Shown piece after piece: positions 15,414-23,022 of a stretch of 47,957 bases of DNA (positions are counted from its first letter, which is position 1; every line of letters begins with the position of its first letter). The stretch is from an uncultured Alphaproteobacteria bacterium. Its GTDB lineage: Bacteria; Pseudomonadota; Alphaproteobacteria; RF32; CAG-239. The stretch spans positions 1 to 47,957 of the forward strand of contig CAJUAK010000015.1 in NCBI GenBank assembly GCA_910584385.1, given 5' to 3'. The position numbers and the translations under genes were made by a program. Under the pieces are notes generated by a model. It did not search any database. It was given only the letters and a program-made list of their open reading frames with translations, and was not told the origin of the DNA.

Positions 15414-17693
15414 CTAAAAGATTTTTAAAAGCGATTGGGCTGCCTGGGAAGCCAGAGAAAGAGAATTAACAGCCAATTGTTGCCTGGTCTGCAGTGCCAG
15501 CATGTTTGCGCTTTCTTCATTCATATCCGCCAGCGTGAGTTTATCCGCCCCTTCTTCCAAAATGTTAATCAGATTTTCTGTGAAATTTTGCCGTGTTGTA
15601 ATAATGCTATAATTATTGCCCAGTTCAGCGGAAAAAGACCGTAGTGCCGATACCGCTTGAGCCAGCTCTTTTACGGATTGCATAACGCCTTCTTTATCAT
15701 CCCATGACGCCAGAGAAAGCCCCACGGTTTCAGACATTATGTTTTTGCCGCTAACCTTAGCAAAATTGTTATATTTTTCATTAAAGTTGACAATAAGTTC
15801 ATCCCCTGTAAGCAGATTATTGCCTTTATAAGAGCTATCCCTGATTAAATTGTCATACTGCTTGAGAAGTTCATTATATTTTTGTTCGTGCTTGCTGAAA
15901 TCTGTTTGCGCAAAAGTCAAATTAAGTTCATCAACACCGGCTCCTTGTACATTCGGGTTCAATGCCAGAAGGATTTTAAAATCAGTAAAATTTTCCACGC
16001 CTTCAACATCTTTAAGCGTACTGTCTCCGGTTGACCAGTAAGTTGCTTTCGAAGTACCGCTGTAAGGAGAAGCGGGATTAAAATTACCCACTGCATCCGC
16101 AGAAGTGAACGTCAAATCCTTGAGATTAACAATCTTTACCGAACCGTTATTGCCAACATTGGCAATAACACCGACAGCCTTTTTACTGCTGTCTATATTA
16201 TCCGAAGAACTCCATGTTTTATCAGCGTACATAATATCGCCAACTTTTGGAGCATTCGCATCTGATGGCGAAAAGCAATTTTCGATTTTGTTAAAACAGC
16301 GGACATTAAAGGCTGCGGGTTGACGTCCAAAGCCCCGAAGGCCATCGCTCATACGCAGTACCCATTTAATTTCCCCGCAATTCTCAGAAGACGACCAATA
16401 AAATGAGCTCCCAATCGCTTGGGCATTGCCCCCCAAAGCTGCAAGCGCCTTGTTAATCGTATTTAAATTTATTCCGTTTGCACCAGATGTAGAACTCCAA
16501 AATTGCTCCATCTCATCAAAATCTGCACCATACATTTCCATCAGTTCAGCAATAGAGGGCAAATACCACTTTCCAGCCCCAAAATCAGCATCTCCGGCAG
16601 TTATTTCCGGCGGATAAAACATCCAGGCGGCATTTGCTGCCGAAGCTTCTTCGCCAAGCTCCGCCACAATTGCTTTAGTGTTGGCCTCTCCGTCAAACAA
16701 GGCTGAAGGGTGTTCGGTTTTGCTGCTAATTGTATGTGTTTCAATTCCTTGGCATTTTCCAATGACACCATAAGCCTTACCACCGGTTGCCGTCATTGCA
16801 ACATTATTCACAGACGGGCTATGTTCATTGTCCCGTGAATAGATACCTACCAATATACTGTCTTTCTTGCCTTCCAGATTAATGGAAACATTATTAATTT
16901 CTGCATTACCGCCGGCATATATCCCACAAATCTGATCTGCCTGAGTGCTTATATTTATCTGGACATTTTCAATTTTTCCGCTTAACATTTCAATTGCACA
17001 AATTTGCCCATCTAAATTCTCATTGGACTTATCCTGTGTAATCACAGCATTTCTGAGTGTAAAATTACTATCCCCTGCTTCAATAATCCTTGCCCATCCG
17101 TTTTTGCCTTCTGTTTGCAGTTTGATATTTTCGATAGTGTTTCCATAGCCGTGATTTCGAAGCCAATACGTTGATAAAGTGTGTCCGCCCCCGTTAATTG
17201 TCACATTTCTGCCTGTGATTTTTATTTCAGTGTTGCTGCTTATATCTGCGCCCAAAACAATTTTTACATTATTTTGTGTAACTAATTTCTGAAAATCTGC
17301 TAATGATGTTACAAGCGTATAACCTTGCGCAACCAGAGACTGCACATCGTTGTCAAGCTCAACTTCGACCCGGTGAGGGACATAATCTGTTTCACTCAGC
17401 GCCTGTTCTGTCATTGTCTGCATTTGCTCCAATATTACAGAGGCGCTTTCAATGCCCTCATTTGCGGCTTTAATTGTGGATACGGCCTGTCCCATAGAGT
17501 CAAGCAAAGCGTCTAAATCTCCAGCACGATTATTTAGCGAACGTGCCGTATAGTAAGATGAAGGATTGTCAATTGCAGAATTAACCTTATTGCCTGTAGA
17601 GAGTTTATTTTGTGTAGAATCGACCTGCTGGCTTATATTCCGCAAGCTCAATAAATTTGAACGCATGCCAGCTGTTAAACAAACCTCACTCAT
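15414..17693 (-). CDS. Flagellin-like protein with beta-helix-like and DUF1566/Lcl-type central insertion
   Basis: A 759-residue protein. Residues 1-105 look like flagellin D0/D1 (NLLSLRNISQQVDSTQNKLS, NKVNSAIDNPSSYYTARSL) and 600-759 like the matching C-terminal half (RQNFTENLINILEEGADKLT, ANMLALQTRQQLAVNSLSLA). Between them, about 140-315 is a repetitive Asn/Ile/Gly-rich region like a right-handed beta-helix (IKITGRNVTINGGGHTL). About 316-470 resembles the DUF1566/Lcl domain (GKWYLPSIAELMEMYG, FYWSSSE, FNVRCF). About 480-590 holds a second beta-rich unit (VGDIMYADKTWS, KKAVGVIANVG). ATG 17693 is chosen because GGAGG precedes it; no other flagellar gene is in the window. It is a filament subunit or a flagellin-derived surface adhesin. 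Confidence 0.88.
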   Translation of the reverse strand: MSEVCLTAGMRSNLLSLRNISQQVDSTQNKLSTGNKVNSAIDNPSSYYTARSLNNRAGDLDALLDSMGQAVSTIKAANEGIESASVILEQMQTMTEQALSETDYVPHRVEVELDNDVQSLVAQGYTLVTSLADFQKLVTQNNVKIVLGADISSNTEIKITGRNVTINGGGHTLSTYWLRNHGYGNTIENIKLQTEGKNGWARIIEAGDSNFTLRNAVITQDKSNENLDGQICAIEMLSGKIENVQINISTQADQICGIYAGGNAEINNVSINLEGKKDSILVGIYSRDNEHSPSVNNVAMTATGGKAYGVIGKCQGIETHTISSKTEHPSALFDGEANTKAIVAELGEEASAANAAWMFYPPEITAGDADFGAGKWYLPSIAELMEMYGADFDEMEQFWSSTSGANGINLNTINKALAALGGNAQAIGSSFYWSSSENCGEIKWVLRMSDGLRGFGRQPAAFNVRCFNKIENCFSPSDANAPKVGDIMYADKTWSSSDNIDSSKKAVGVIANVGNNGSVKIVNLKDLTFTSADAVGNFNPASPYSGTSKATYWSTGDSTLKDVEGVENFTDFKILLALNPNVQGAGVDELNLTFAQTDFSKHEQKYNELLKQYDNLIRDSSYKGNNLLTGDELIVNFNEKYNNFAKVSGKNIMSETVGLSLASWDDKEGVMQSVKELAQAVSALRSFSAELGNNYSIITTRQNFTENLINILEEGADKLTLADMNEESANMLALQTRQQLAVNSLSLASQAAQSLLKIF

Positions 17694-17715
17694 TACACAA
17701 CCTCCTACATGATTT

Positions 17716-17744
17716 TGTATAAATAAATGATAATCATTTATCAA
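17716..17744 (-). promoter_or_regulatory. Sigma70-type promoter of the flagellin-like gene
   Basis: On the minus strand, TTGATA (17739-17744) and TATACA (17716-17721) are separated by 17 bp, 23 bases before the start codon. It is not of the sigma28 or sigma54 type usual for flagellins. Confidence 0.7.
17723..17741. promoter_or_regulatory. 19-bp perfect palindrome, candidate Fur-like operator
   Basis: Half-site ATAAATGAT, a central A, then ATCATTTAT gives a 9-1-9 palindrome filling the promoter spacer and touching the -35. Its TGATAATCA core resembles Fur boxes. Binding there would block RNA polymerase. Confidence 0.5.
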
Positions 17745-17935
17745 TATCTAAGAAACTTTTTCCACAAAAAATGTCTATATAATATGTTGGCTTACAAGCA
17801 GTTGCAGCGAGAATACAAAATAATGAAGGCCTGTGTCCGATTGTTTGAGAGGCAGGTGCATCCTAAAGTATTGGTTGAAAAGGCTTTTTTAGCATTTATG
17901 TTATTAATGATTTTAAATGTAAAAGGAGGAAATCC

Positions 17936-18286
17936 ATGAATACCTTATTGAAATATGTCTTATACGCCTGTTTGCTGGCAATTGTCGTTTTGTTTATAAA
18001 CAGCTTGTTTACAGGCAATATTACCCGGGATACGAATGCCAGGGAAGTTGTTGCCCCTTCGGCAATGTCAGAAGAACCCTCCGCTCTTGATGCCGCAAAA
18101 GAAAAGGCTTCTGAAACATGGGAAGATACTAAGGAGAATGTCTCAAAAGCAGGGGAATATGCTGCAGAGAAATCCGGCGAGGCTTGGGATGCCGCTAAGG
18201 AAGGCGTTTCCGATGCCGGCGATGCCGTGTCTGAAAAATCAGGAGAAGCATGGCACGCGACGAAAGACGCTGTTGGTCAGGATTAA
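17936..18286 (+). CDS. Small membrane-anchored protein with amphipathic 11-residue-type repeats (YtxH/LEA-like)
   Basis: A 116-residue protein with one membrane segment at residues 5-26 (LKYVLYACLLAIVVLFIN) and a hydrophilic tail of repeating helix units: AAKEKASETWEDTKENVS, YAAEKSGEAWDAAKEGVS and AVSEKSGEAWHATKDAVG. Such Lys/Glu/Ala repeats are seen in YtxH-type and LEA-like stress proteins and probably form amphipathic helices along the membrane. The ribosome-binding site AAAGGAGG is very strong, suggesting high expression. It stands alone between the flagellin-like gene (divergent) and an IS remnant. A stress or envelope role is inference. Confidence 0.8.
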   Translation: MNTLLKYVLYACLLAIVVLFINSLFTGNITRDTNAREVVAPSAMSEEPSALDAAKEKASETWEDTKENVSKAGEYAAEKSGEAWDAAKEGVSDAGDAVSEKSGEAWHATKDAVGQD

Positions 18287-18297
18287 TTTTTTACATA

Positions 18298-18331
18298 AAA
18301 GGAGAAATTTCTGTGCAGAATTTTCTCCTTT
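18298..18331 (+). terminator. Hairpin after the YtxH-like gene
   Basis: AAAGGAGAAA (18298-18307) pairs with TTTCTCCTTT (18322-18331); the T-rich right arm makes it terminator-like although no long T-run follows. Confidence 0.6.
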
Positions 18332-18374
18332 GCATTTTGCACCCCTCAGTTTATTTGGCTGCAGGGGTGATGTG

Positions 18375-18710
18375 TTTTTGCCTAAAATAAAGGTGTTATA
18401 TGAAATAACTCAGAAACTCATGGAATTGTTAAACGAAAAAATGTGTAAGTACAAAGATTGTAAAAGCTGGTTGATACCTAAACTGCTGAAATATATTGAA
18501 TTATTAAAAAACTGCGGATTTACATTGTTCAGAAAACTCGGACGCACAATCAAAAACTGGCAGGAAGAAATCGCTAGAATGTTCCGCTTTACCAGAAGTA
18601 ACGGCATTACCGAGGGATTCCATAGAAAAATGAAACTAATACAACGACGAGCGTATGGTTTTAGAAATTTTGAAAATTACCGATTGCGTATCAGAGTGTT
18701 ATGTGCTTAA
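18375..18710 (+). pseudogene. ISL3-family transposase, C-terminal remnant
   Basis: About 96-110 C-terminal residues of an ISL3 (IS204/IS1001/IS1096/IS1165) transposase survive. The segment FRFTRSNGITEGFHRKMKLI, then RRAYGFRNFENYRLRIRVLC, contains the last catalytic Glu (TEGF) of the DDE triad and the family's characteristic end. The N-terminal zinc finger, helix-turn-helix and first two Asp residues are missing, and the 5' side runs into unrelated host sequence, so it cannot be active. It lies just outside the left repeat of the tRNA-Thr element. Confidence 0.85.
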
Positions 18711-18771
18711 ATATTTTTACGGATTAACTATATGGTGCTGATTATAACTTTTTTATTCTTTTGGCTTCTTG

Positions 18772-18795
18772 CCCCATACTTTGACGATGAACCAC
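18772..18795 (+). repeat. Degenerate right inverted-repeat remnant of the ISL3 element
   Basis: The sequence CCCATACTTTGACGATGAAC, 60 bases past the transposase stop, resembles ISL3-type terminal repeats. The matching left end is gone. Confidence 0.4.
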
Positions 18796-18819
18796 TATTC
18801 TTTCGGCTTTTTCAGCCAG

Positions 18820-18858
18820 CCATTAAAAAAGCCTCCGCAAGGGAGGCTTTTTTAATGG
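18820..18858 (-). terminator. 17-bp perfect terminator hairpin, apparent original tRNA-Thr terminator
   Basis: Arms 18820-18836 and 18842-18858 are perfect complements around a 5-base loop. On the minus strand it starts exactly at the CCA of the tRNA-Thr 3' fragment in the left repeat, as expected for the pre-integration terminator. Confidence 0.88.
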
Positions 18859-18900
18859 TGCCGACAGAGAGACTCGAACTCCCGACCCACTGATTACAAA
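18855..18900. repeat. attL: 46-bp duplicate of the tRNA-Thr 3' half
   Basis: Identical to 24083-24128 and ending at the anticodon loop (ACAAA). It lacks the 5' half, so it is not a tRNA gene. Confidence 0.93.
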
Positions 18901-18968
18901 ATTGCAAGGCTAAATTTTAGGTATTAAGCATCTTATTGATTTTTAATGAAATTTATAAAAGAAACTTC

Positions 18969-18997
18969 TTGACTTTACGCAAAATAAAGGATAATTT
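18969..18997 (+). promoter_or_regulatory. Integrase promoter
   Basis: TTGACT (18969-18974), a 17-bp spacer and TAATTT (18992-18997). The arm-like repeat follows immediately, between promoter and start codon. Confidence 0.6.
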
Positions 18998-19006
18998 GAC
19001 CTAAAT

Positions 19007-19030
19007 TTTGTAGTATTTTTGTAGTATTTT
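19007..19030 (+). repeat. Left 24-bp tandem arm-like repeat
   Basis: Two copies of the unit TTTGTAGTATT in tandem. The whole 24 bp is repeated exactly at 24011-24034 in the same orientation. Lying near the ends of a tyrosine-integrase element, it is a good candidate for integrase arm-binding sites; here it also overlaps the int leader, which could give autoregulation. Confidence 0.75.
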
Positions 19031-19042
19031 AATGAGGGCTTT

Positions 19043-20371
19043 ATGTCAAAAATAAATTTTACAGATACAAAATTAAGGAATCTCCAACCCAAAGATAAAC
19101 GCTACTCTGTAATGGATGCAAAAGAGGATGGTTTAGAATTATTAGTCTACCCCAAGGGGACAAAAACATTCTGCTTATATAAAAGAATAAAAGGAATGCC
19201 AAACCATAAAAAATTAGGAAATTTTGGAGATATAAATGTTGCCCAAGCACGGGAAATTGCAAATAAAATCAAAACTCAAATGTATGATAACATTTATCTA
19301 AACCACAACGAAAAATTGGCAAAATTAACATTAAATGATATTTTTGAAAATTTTATGAATTCCAAAATAGAATTGGGAGAAAAAACGATTAATGAATATC
19401 GCCGTTTATGGGATAAAAATATAAAAAATGATATTGGAATGCAAAAGGTTTTAGAAATAACGATTGATGATGTTGAGAATTTCAGGAACAACCTTGCAAA
19501 TACTAAATATCAAGCAAATAGATGTGTTGGATTAATCCGCTCTGTGTATAATTATCTCATCAAAAGAAAAACATTTAATATTATAAACCCTGCTGTGGGT
19601 GTTGAGAAATTTAAAGAAGAACCTTGTATGCGAGCATTACAAGAAGATGAAATTGGAAATATTATTGTTGTTATCAATAGATTATTAAATAAGAAACAAT
19701 GTTTGCCATATTATGCAATATTACTATTACTCCTCATCCCTGTTAGAAAATCGGCAATGTTATCAATGCGCTGGCAGGATGTCAATTTAAGGAAAAAAAT
19801 TTGGATAATTCCACGAACTAAAAATAAAAAAAATCTGGAAGTAAATTTACCTGATGCCGCTATTCCATTATTAAAGAAATTAAAAGAATATGCGGAGTCT
19901 GAAAATATCAATAGTGAGTATGTGTTTTATTCTAACAAGGGAAAAACAGGGCATCTGGTAGATATAAAAAAATCTTGGCGACTTGTAAAAAATGAAGCCG
20001 AATTATCTGGCAGGGTTAGAATACACGATTTTAGGCATACATTTGCAACTTTTATGGCAAGGTTAACAGGAAATGCTTATAAGATAAAAACAGCCTTAGG
20101 GCATAATTCTCTAAAATCAAGCGAAATATATGTAAATATTGAGATGGGGCAAGTTAATGATGTTATCAATACCACCATTGATGAAATGTTAAAATCTATT
20201 AAATCTAAACAATTAATAACAAAGAATACAAATGATGTAAAAAGTTCAATTTTAAGGGCTACCAAAAAGAAAATAAATATTGAAATCGCTACAGGCTCGC
20301 CGCAAGAAAATAAAGAATACATAGAAAAATTATGGAATGAGAAAAAGAAAAAAGAAACTGATGAAAATTAA
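19043..20371 (+). CDS. int: Tyrosine recombinase / tRNA-targeting integrase
   Basis: A 442-residue integrase. Residues 1-85 form a DUF4102-type arm-binding domain (LELLVYPKGTKTFCLYKRIK), about 95-180 the SAM-like core-binding domain, and 195-375 the catalytic domain with Arg235 (PVRKSAML), His328 and Arg331 (HDFRHTF), His354 (LGHNS) and nucleophile Tyr363 (SSEIYVNI). A Lys-rich tail of about 60 residues follows. It lies 142 bases inside attL, the usual place. The start ATG 19043 has only a weak GAGGG upstream. It should catalyse insertion and excision at the 46-bp repeats; an excisionase was not recognised. Confidence 0.95.
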   Translation: MSKINFTDTKLRNLQPKDKRYSVMDAKEDGLELLVYPKGTKTFCLYKRIKGMPNHKKLGNFGDINVAQAREIANKIKTQMYDNIYLNHNEKLAKLTLNDIFENFMNSKIELGEKTINEYRRLWDKNIKNDIGMQKVLEITIDDVENFRNNLANTKYQANRCVGLIRSVYNYLIKRKTFNIINPAVGVEKFKEEPCMRALQEDEIGNIIVVINRLLNKKQCLPYYAILLLLLIPVRKSAMLSMRWQDVNLRKKIWIIPRTKNKKNLEVNLPDAAIPLLKKLKEYAESENINSEYVFYSNKGKTGHLVDIKKSWRLVKNEAELSGRVRIHDFRHTFATFMARLTGNAYKIKTALGHNSLKSSEIYVNIEMGQVNDVINTTIDEMLKSIKSKQLITKNTNDVKSSILRATKKKINIEIATGSPQENKEYIEKLWNEKKKKETDEN

Positions 20372-20390
20372 AATTTTTCTAATTTTTGAA

Positions 20391-20954
20391 TTACCTCCTC
20401 AAATATCTATAAAGCGTAGGTTTAGAAATATGATATTTGTTCATCAATTCAGTTTCGGTCATTCCTGTAGCTCTATCATCTTTTAATTGCTGAAGTTGTA
20501 ATTTATTCAATTTAGTTGGATGTGCTTTTTGATATTTTCCTCTTTCTTGAGCGATTTTAATGCCTTCCATTTGCCTTTCTTTAATGGTAATTCTTTCCGC
20601 TTGGGCAATGGCTCCCATAATAGTAAGCATCAATTCTTGAGTTTTGTTGGCAAAATTTTCCTGATTTGAAAATGTCCATCCCTCTTTGATGAAGGTAATT
20701 GAACAATCTTTATCTTTAATTTCCTTGATGATGGTTAATAAATCAAGTGTGTTGCGGGCTAATCTGTCAATACTATGGCAAAAAACTTCATCGCCAGAAC
20801 GAAGGGATTTAAGCATATTCTGCAATTCTGTTCGGTTATTTTTAGATTTACCGCTGATTTTTTCTTCAAAAATTAAATCATAATTTTCTTTATCGGCTAA
20901 TTGGCGGTCTAAATTTTGGTTAATAGTTGAGCATCTAACATATTTGATTTTCAT
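20391..20954 (-). CDS. Serine recombinase (resolvase/invertase family), copy 1
   Basis: A 187-residue small serine recombinase. The nucleophile is Ser9 in KYVRCSTINQ, with the conserved catalytic DRLARN motif and a long E helix (ELMLTIMGAIAQAERITIKE). The C-terminal helix-turn-helix reads MTETELMNKYHISKPTLYRYL. Size and layout match Tn3-type resolvases and DNA invertases. It converges on int with a 19-base gap. The 180 bases upstream carry repeated AGTATC/GATACT motifs that could be its crossover site. It may resolve multimers of the circular form or invert DNA. Confidence 0.93.
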   Translation of the reverse strand: MKIKYVRCSTINQNLDRQLADKENYDLIFEEKISGKSKNNRTELQNMLKSLRSGDEVFCHSIDRLARNTLDLLTIIKEIKDKDCSITFIKEGWTFSNQENFANKTQELMLTIMGAIAQAERITIKERQMEGIKIAQERGKYQKAHPTKLNKLQLQQLKDDRATGMTETELMNKYHISKPTLYRYLRR

Positions 20955-20969
20955 TTTCTTAATCCTTAT

Positions 20970-21112
20970 AGTATCATGTTATTATAAATATTATGATACT
21001 ATTTTTAAAAAGTCAAGCATAAAATTTACTAACCTGTTGATTTTTATAGATTCATATATTTTTGATGGACTCAATCTAATAGACTCATTTAACTATACTT
21101 TTTGATACTATT
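20970..21112. repeat. AGTATCAT/ATGATACT repeats upstream of serine recombinase 1, possible res site
   Basis: AGTATCAT at 20970-20977 is inverted as ATGATACT at 20993-21000, and GATACTATT recurs at 20995-21003 and 21104-21112. The spacing and position before a resolvase gene suit recombinase subsites. Confidence 0.45.
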
Positions 21113-21137
21113 ATTTTACAAAAGAACAAGGCGGAAT

Positions 21138-21734
21138 TTATACCGCCTTTTCTTTTAGATATTTGTAGAGAGTTGTGTAATCAACATTCAACATTTTTGC
21201 AATTTTAACCTTTTTAATATTTTGGGATAACAATTTTTTTATCAGTTCTTCTTTACCTGATAATTTAGAAGTTTTATTTTTACTTCCACGAATCCTACCA
21301 ATATGCTTCCCCTGGGCTTTTAATTTATCTAATGAATTTTTTGTGCGTTGAGAGATGAGGTTCCTCTCAATTTCTGCCGATAAACCAAATGCAAAAGCCA
21401 AAACCTTGCTTTGGATATCACTTCCCAATCTGTAATTGTCTTTGATTGTCCATACCTGACAACCGATATTCATACAATGATGAAGTATAGACATTACTTG
21501 TAAGAGATTGCGACCTAAACGACTTAATTCACTTGCAATCAAAATATCATCAGGTTTCAATTTCTTTAATAATTTTCCAAGTTTCCGTTCTTCAAGGCTT
21601 TTCCTTGATGAAATTGTTTCCTCAATCCATTTATCAATATGTATATTGTTTGTTTTGGCAAAATTTTCTATCTCAAAATGCTGGTTTTCATTATTTTGTT
21701 TTTCTGTACTGGTTCTGATATAACCGTAAATCAT
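21138..21734 (-). CDS. Serine recombinase (resolvase/invertase family), copy 2
   Basis: A 198-residue small serine recombinase, distinct in sequence from copy 1. Ser9 lies in YGYIRTSTEKQ and the DNA-contacting catalytic segment is SELSRLGRNLL; the C-terminal helix-turn-helix is KKVKIAKMLNVDYTTLYKYL. ATG 21734 is chosen over 21761 because AAAAGG sits just upstream. It is on the same strand as copy 1, 183 bases apart. Having two different serine recombinases plus a tyrosine integrase in 5 kb is unusual and suggests separate jobs such as multimer resolution and inversion. Confidence 0.93.
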   Translation of the reverse strand: MIYGYIRTSTEKQNNENQHFEIENFAKTNNIHIDKWIEETISSRKSLEERKLGKLLKKLKPDDILIASELSRLGRNLLQVMSILHHCMNIGCQVWTIKDNYRLGSDIQSKVLAFAFGLSAEIERNLISQRTKNSLDKLKAQGKHIGRIRGSKNKTSKLSGKEELIKKLLSQNIKKVKIAKMLNVDYTTLYKYLKEKAV

Positions 21735-21789
21735 CTTCAATCCTTTTAATATATTTATCAAAAGAATGAAGTTAATTTAATTCTAAATC

Positions 21790-21819
21790 ATTGAAAATAA
21801 AGGAACATTTGTTTTCAAT
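21790..21819. repeat. Inverted repeat upstream of serine recombinase 2
   Basis: ATTGAAAA (21790-21797) and TTTTCAAT (21812-21819) with a 14-base spacer. It could be an operator or a recombinase site. The rest of the gap up to 22016 is AT-rich with no clear feature. Confidence 0.35.
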
Positions 21820-22016
21820 ATACATTCAAAATGTTAAGAGTCAATTAAATTTATTTTGTTGTTATCCATTTTCCTTGAAAACCTTGGATTGCAACAAGTT
21901 GAACCAATAAAGCAATACAAATAACAAAATATTGGATTCTGGCGTTCGGTTTTTCACAATGTTTTTAAGGCTGAGCATTTTGATATATGTAATTAACTTT
22001 TATAAAAGGAAATACG

Positions 22017-22637
22017 ATGAACAAAACTTTATTATTGGCAGGCGTTGCTGCTTGCTTGTTTGCTGCTAATGCAAACGCTGTTGAACTGAATCAATATGTA
22101 TCTGGTAAATTGACCTATTCTGATGCTTCTCACGACGTTAAATGGGATAACGAAGATGGTGAAGCTGGAAAACAGAAATTCAGCGATAATGTTTTGGGTG
22201 GTAGTTTTGCTTATGGTGTTAAAACTGGTGCAGTTAGAACTGAACTTGAATTGAACATTAAACAGGATGCTGAAAAAAAAGTTACCGACGAATTTGGAAC
22301 AACCAAGGCAAAAATGGAAAACAATTCTGTTATGCTGAACGCTTACTATGATATTAATACAGGTACAAAATTGACGCCTTATGTTGGGGCTGGTATCGGT
22401 ATGGCTCGTCTGAAAGGTTCTATTAAAGGTGATGATGCCAATGCAAGCAAAAGCAAAACAACATTTGCTTGGCAGGTTGGTGCTGGCGTTTCCTATGCTA
22501 TGACTGACAATCTGGCTCTGGATGCTGGTTATAGATATACCGATGCTGATGAAGTTAATGTTAAAAACGATGGCAGCAACAACAAGTTTGAAGCTAAATC
22601 TCACGAGTTCCTGCTCGGTGCAAGATATAGTTTCTAA
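22017..22637 (+). CDS. Outer-membrane beta-barrel protein (OmpA/Opa-type porin-like), element cargo
   Basis: A 206-residue protein with a signal peptide (MNKTLLLAGVAACLFAANANA) and about eight amphipathic strands ending in the aromatic C-terminus LGARYSF required by the BAM complex. Segments such as LTPYVGAGIGMARL and LALDAGYRYTDADEV fit the opacity-type OMP beta-barrel family. AAAGGA lies 8 bases before ATG 22017. Its composition and codon use are closer to host genes (many GCT/GGT codons) than to the AT-rich genes around it, so it may have been picked up from the host or a relative. Possible roles are adhesion, surface change or exclusion; none can be read from sequence. Confidence 0.9.
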   Translation: MNKTLLLAGVAACLFAANANAVELNQYVSGKLTYSDASHDVKWDNEDGEAGKQKFSDNVLGGSFAYGVKTGAVRTELELNIKQDAEKKVTDEFGTTKAKMENNSVMLNAYYDINTGTKLTPYVGAGIGMARLKGSIKGDDANASKSKTTFAWQVGAGVSYAMTDNLALDAGYRYTDADEVNVKNDGSNNKFEAKSHEFLLGARYSF

Positions 22638-22677
22638 TCTTATCTAAAGCAAGTAATAGTTTTTTTCATATAGGTAA

Positions 22678-22703
22678 AGGCTATACAAGAAATTGTGTAG
22701 CCT
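22678..22703 (+). terminator. Hairpin after the beta-barrel gene
   Basis: AGGCTATACAA (22678-22688) pairs with TTGTGTAGCCT (22693-22703) around loop GAAA, with flanking AAAGG/CCTTT. Terminator-like. Confidence 0.7.
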
Positions 22704-22747
22704 CTCCTTTTAAATCTATAAATATCCATATAGAAAAGGATCTTTAT

Positions 22748-22873
22748 ATGAATGAATCTGAATTATTACAACAACTTATAAACAGTCAAAAAATCATCAA
22801 TAACTTAAAAATGTTAGCATATTTAAATGGTTGTTTCCAAAATCTCAAATTTCCCAAAATTGAAGAAAACTAA
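22748..22873 (+). CDS. Small ORF, 41 residues
   Basis: Starts MNESELLQQLINSQKIINNL and ends in KIEEN. AAAAGGA lies 7 bases before the ATG. It is hydrophilic and helical with no recognised domain. It overlaps the converging gene at 22823-23014 by 51 bases, so one of the two may not be real. Confidence 0.4.
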   Translation: MNESELLQQLINSQKIINNLKMLAYLNGCFQNLKFPKIEEN

Positions 22874-23014
22874 TGCATATCTTCTTTTATCCAGAGATTT
22901 AAAACAAGCAACCTGATAACCGCCATCACTAAAAACAATAATCCCGTTATTGATATAGTTTCCTTTTGGGTGTTGTCTTACCAATTCGTTAAAAAACATA
23001 TTAGGGCTTATCAT
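22823..23014 (-). CDS. Small element protein, 63 residues, unknown
   Basis: Starts MISPNMFFNELVRQHPKGNY and has a compact beta-rich appearance (GIIVFSDGGYQVACFKSL). AGGA precedes the ATG. It is the last of three minus-strand genes reading from the HUH gene (23846) through 23023-23211 with gaps of 2 and 8 bases, so it is probably in the same operon. No family was recognised. Confidence 0.55.
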   Translation of the reverse strand: MISPNMFFNELVRQHPKGNYINNGIIVFSDGGYQVACFKSLDKRRYALVFFNFGKFEILETTI

Positions 23015-23022
23015 TTAATATC

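Noticed and set aside
15414..17693. Diversity-generating retroelement target in the flagellin-like insert
   Set aside because: DUF1566/Lcl-type domains prompt the idea, but no reverse transcriptase and no template/variable repeat pair were seen in the window.
17727..17939. 70-residue ORF between the flagellin-like and YtxH-like genes
   Set aside because: It spans the flagellin promoter and the ribosome-binding site of the next gene and has no start signal.
18036..18377. N-terminal part of the 224-residue frame covering the ISL3 remnant
   Set aside because: It is a shadow frame of the YtxH-like gene and its terminator; only the part after about 18375 has transposase similarity.
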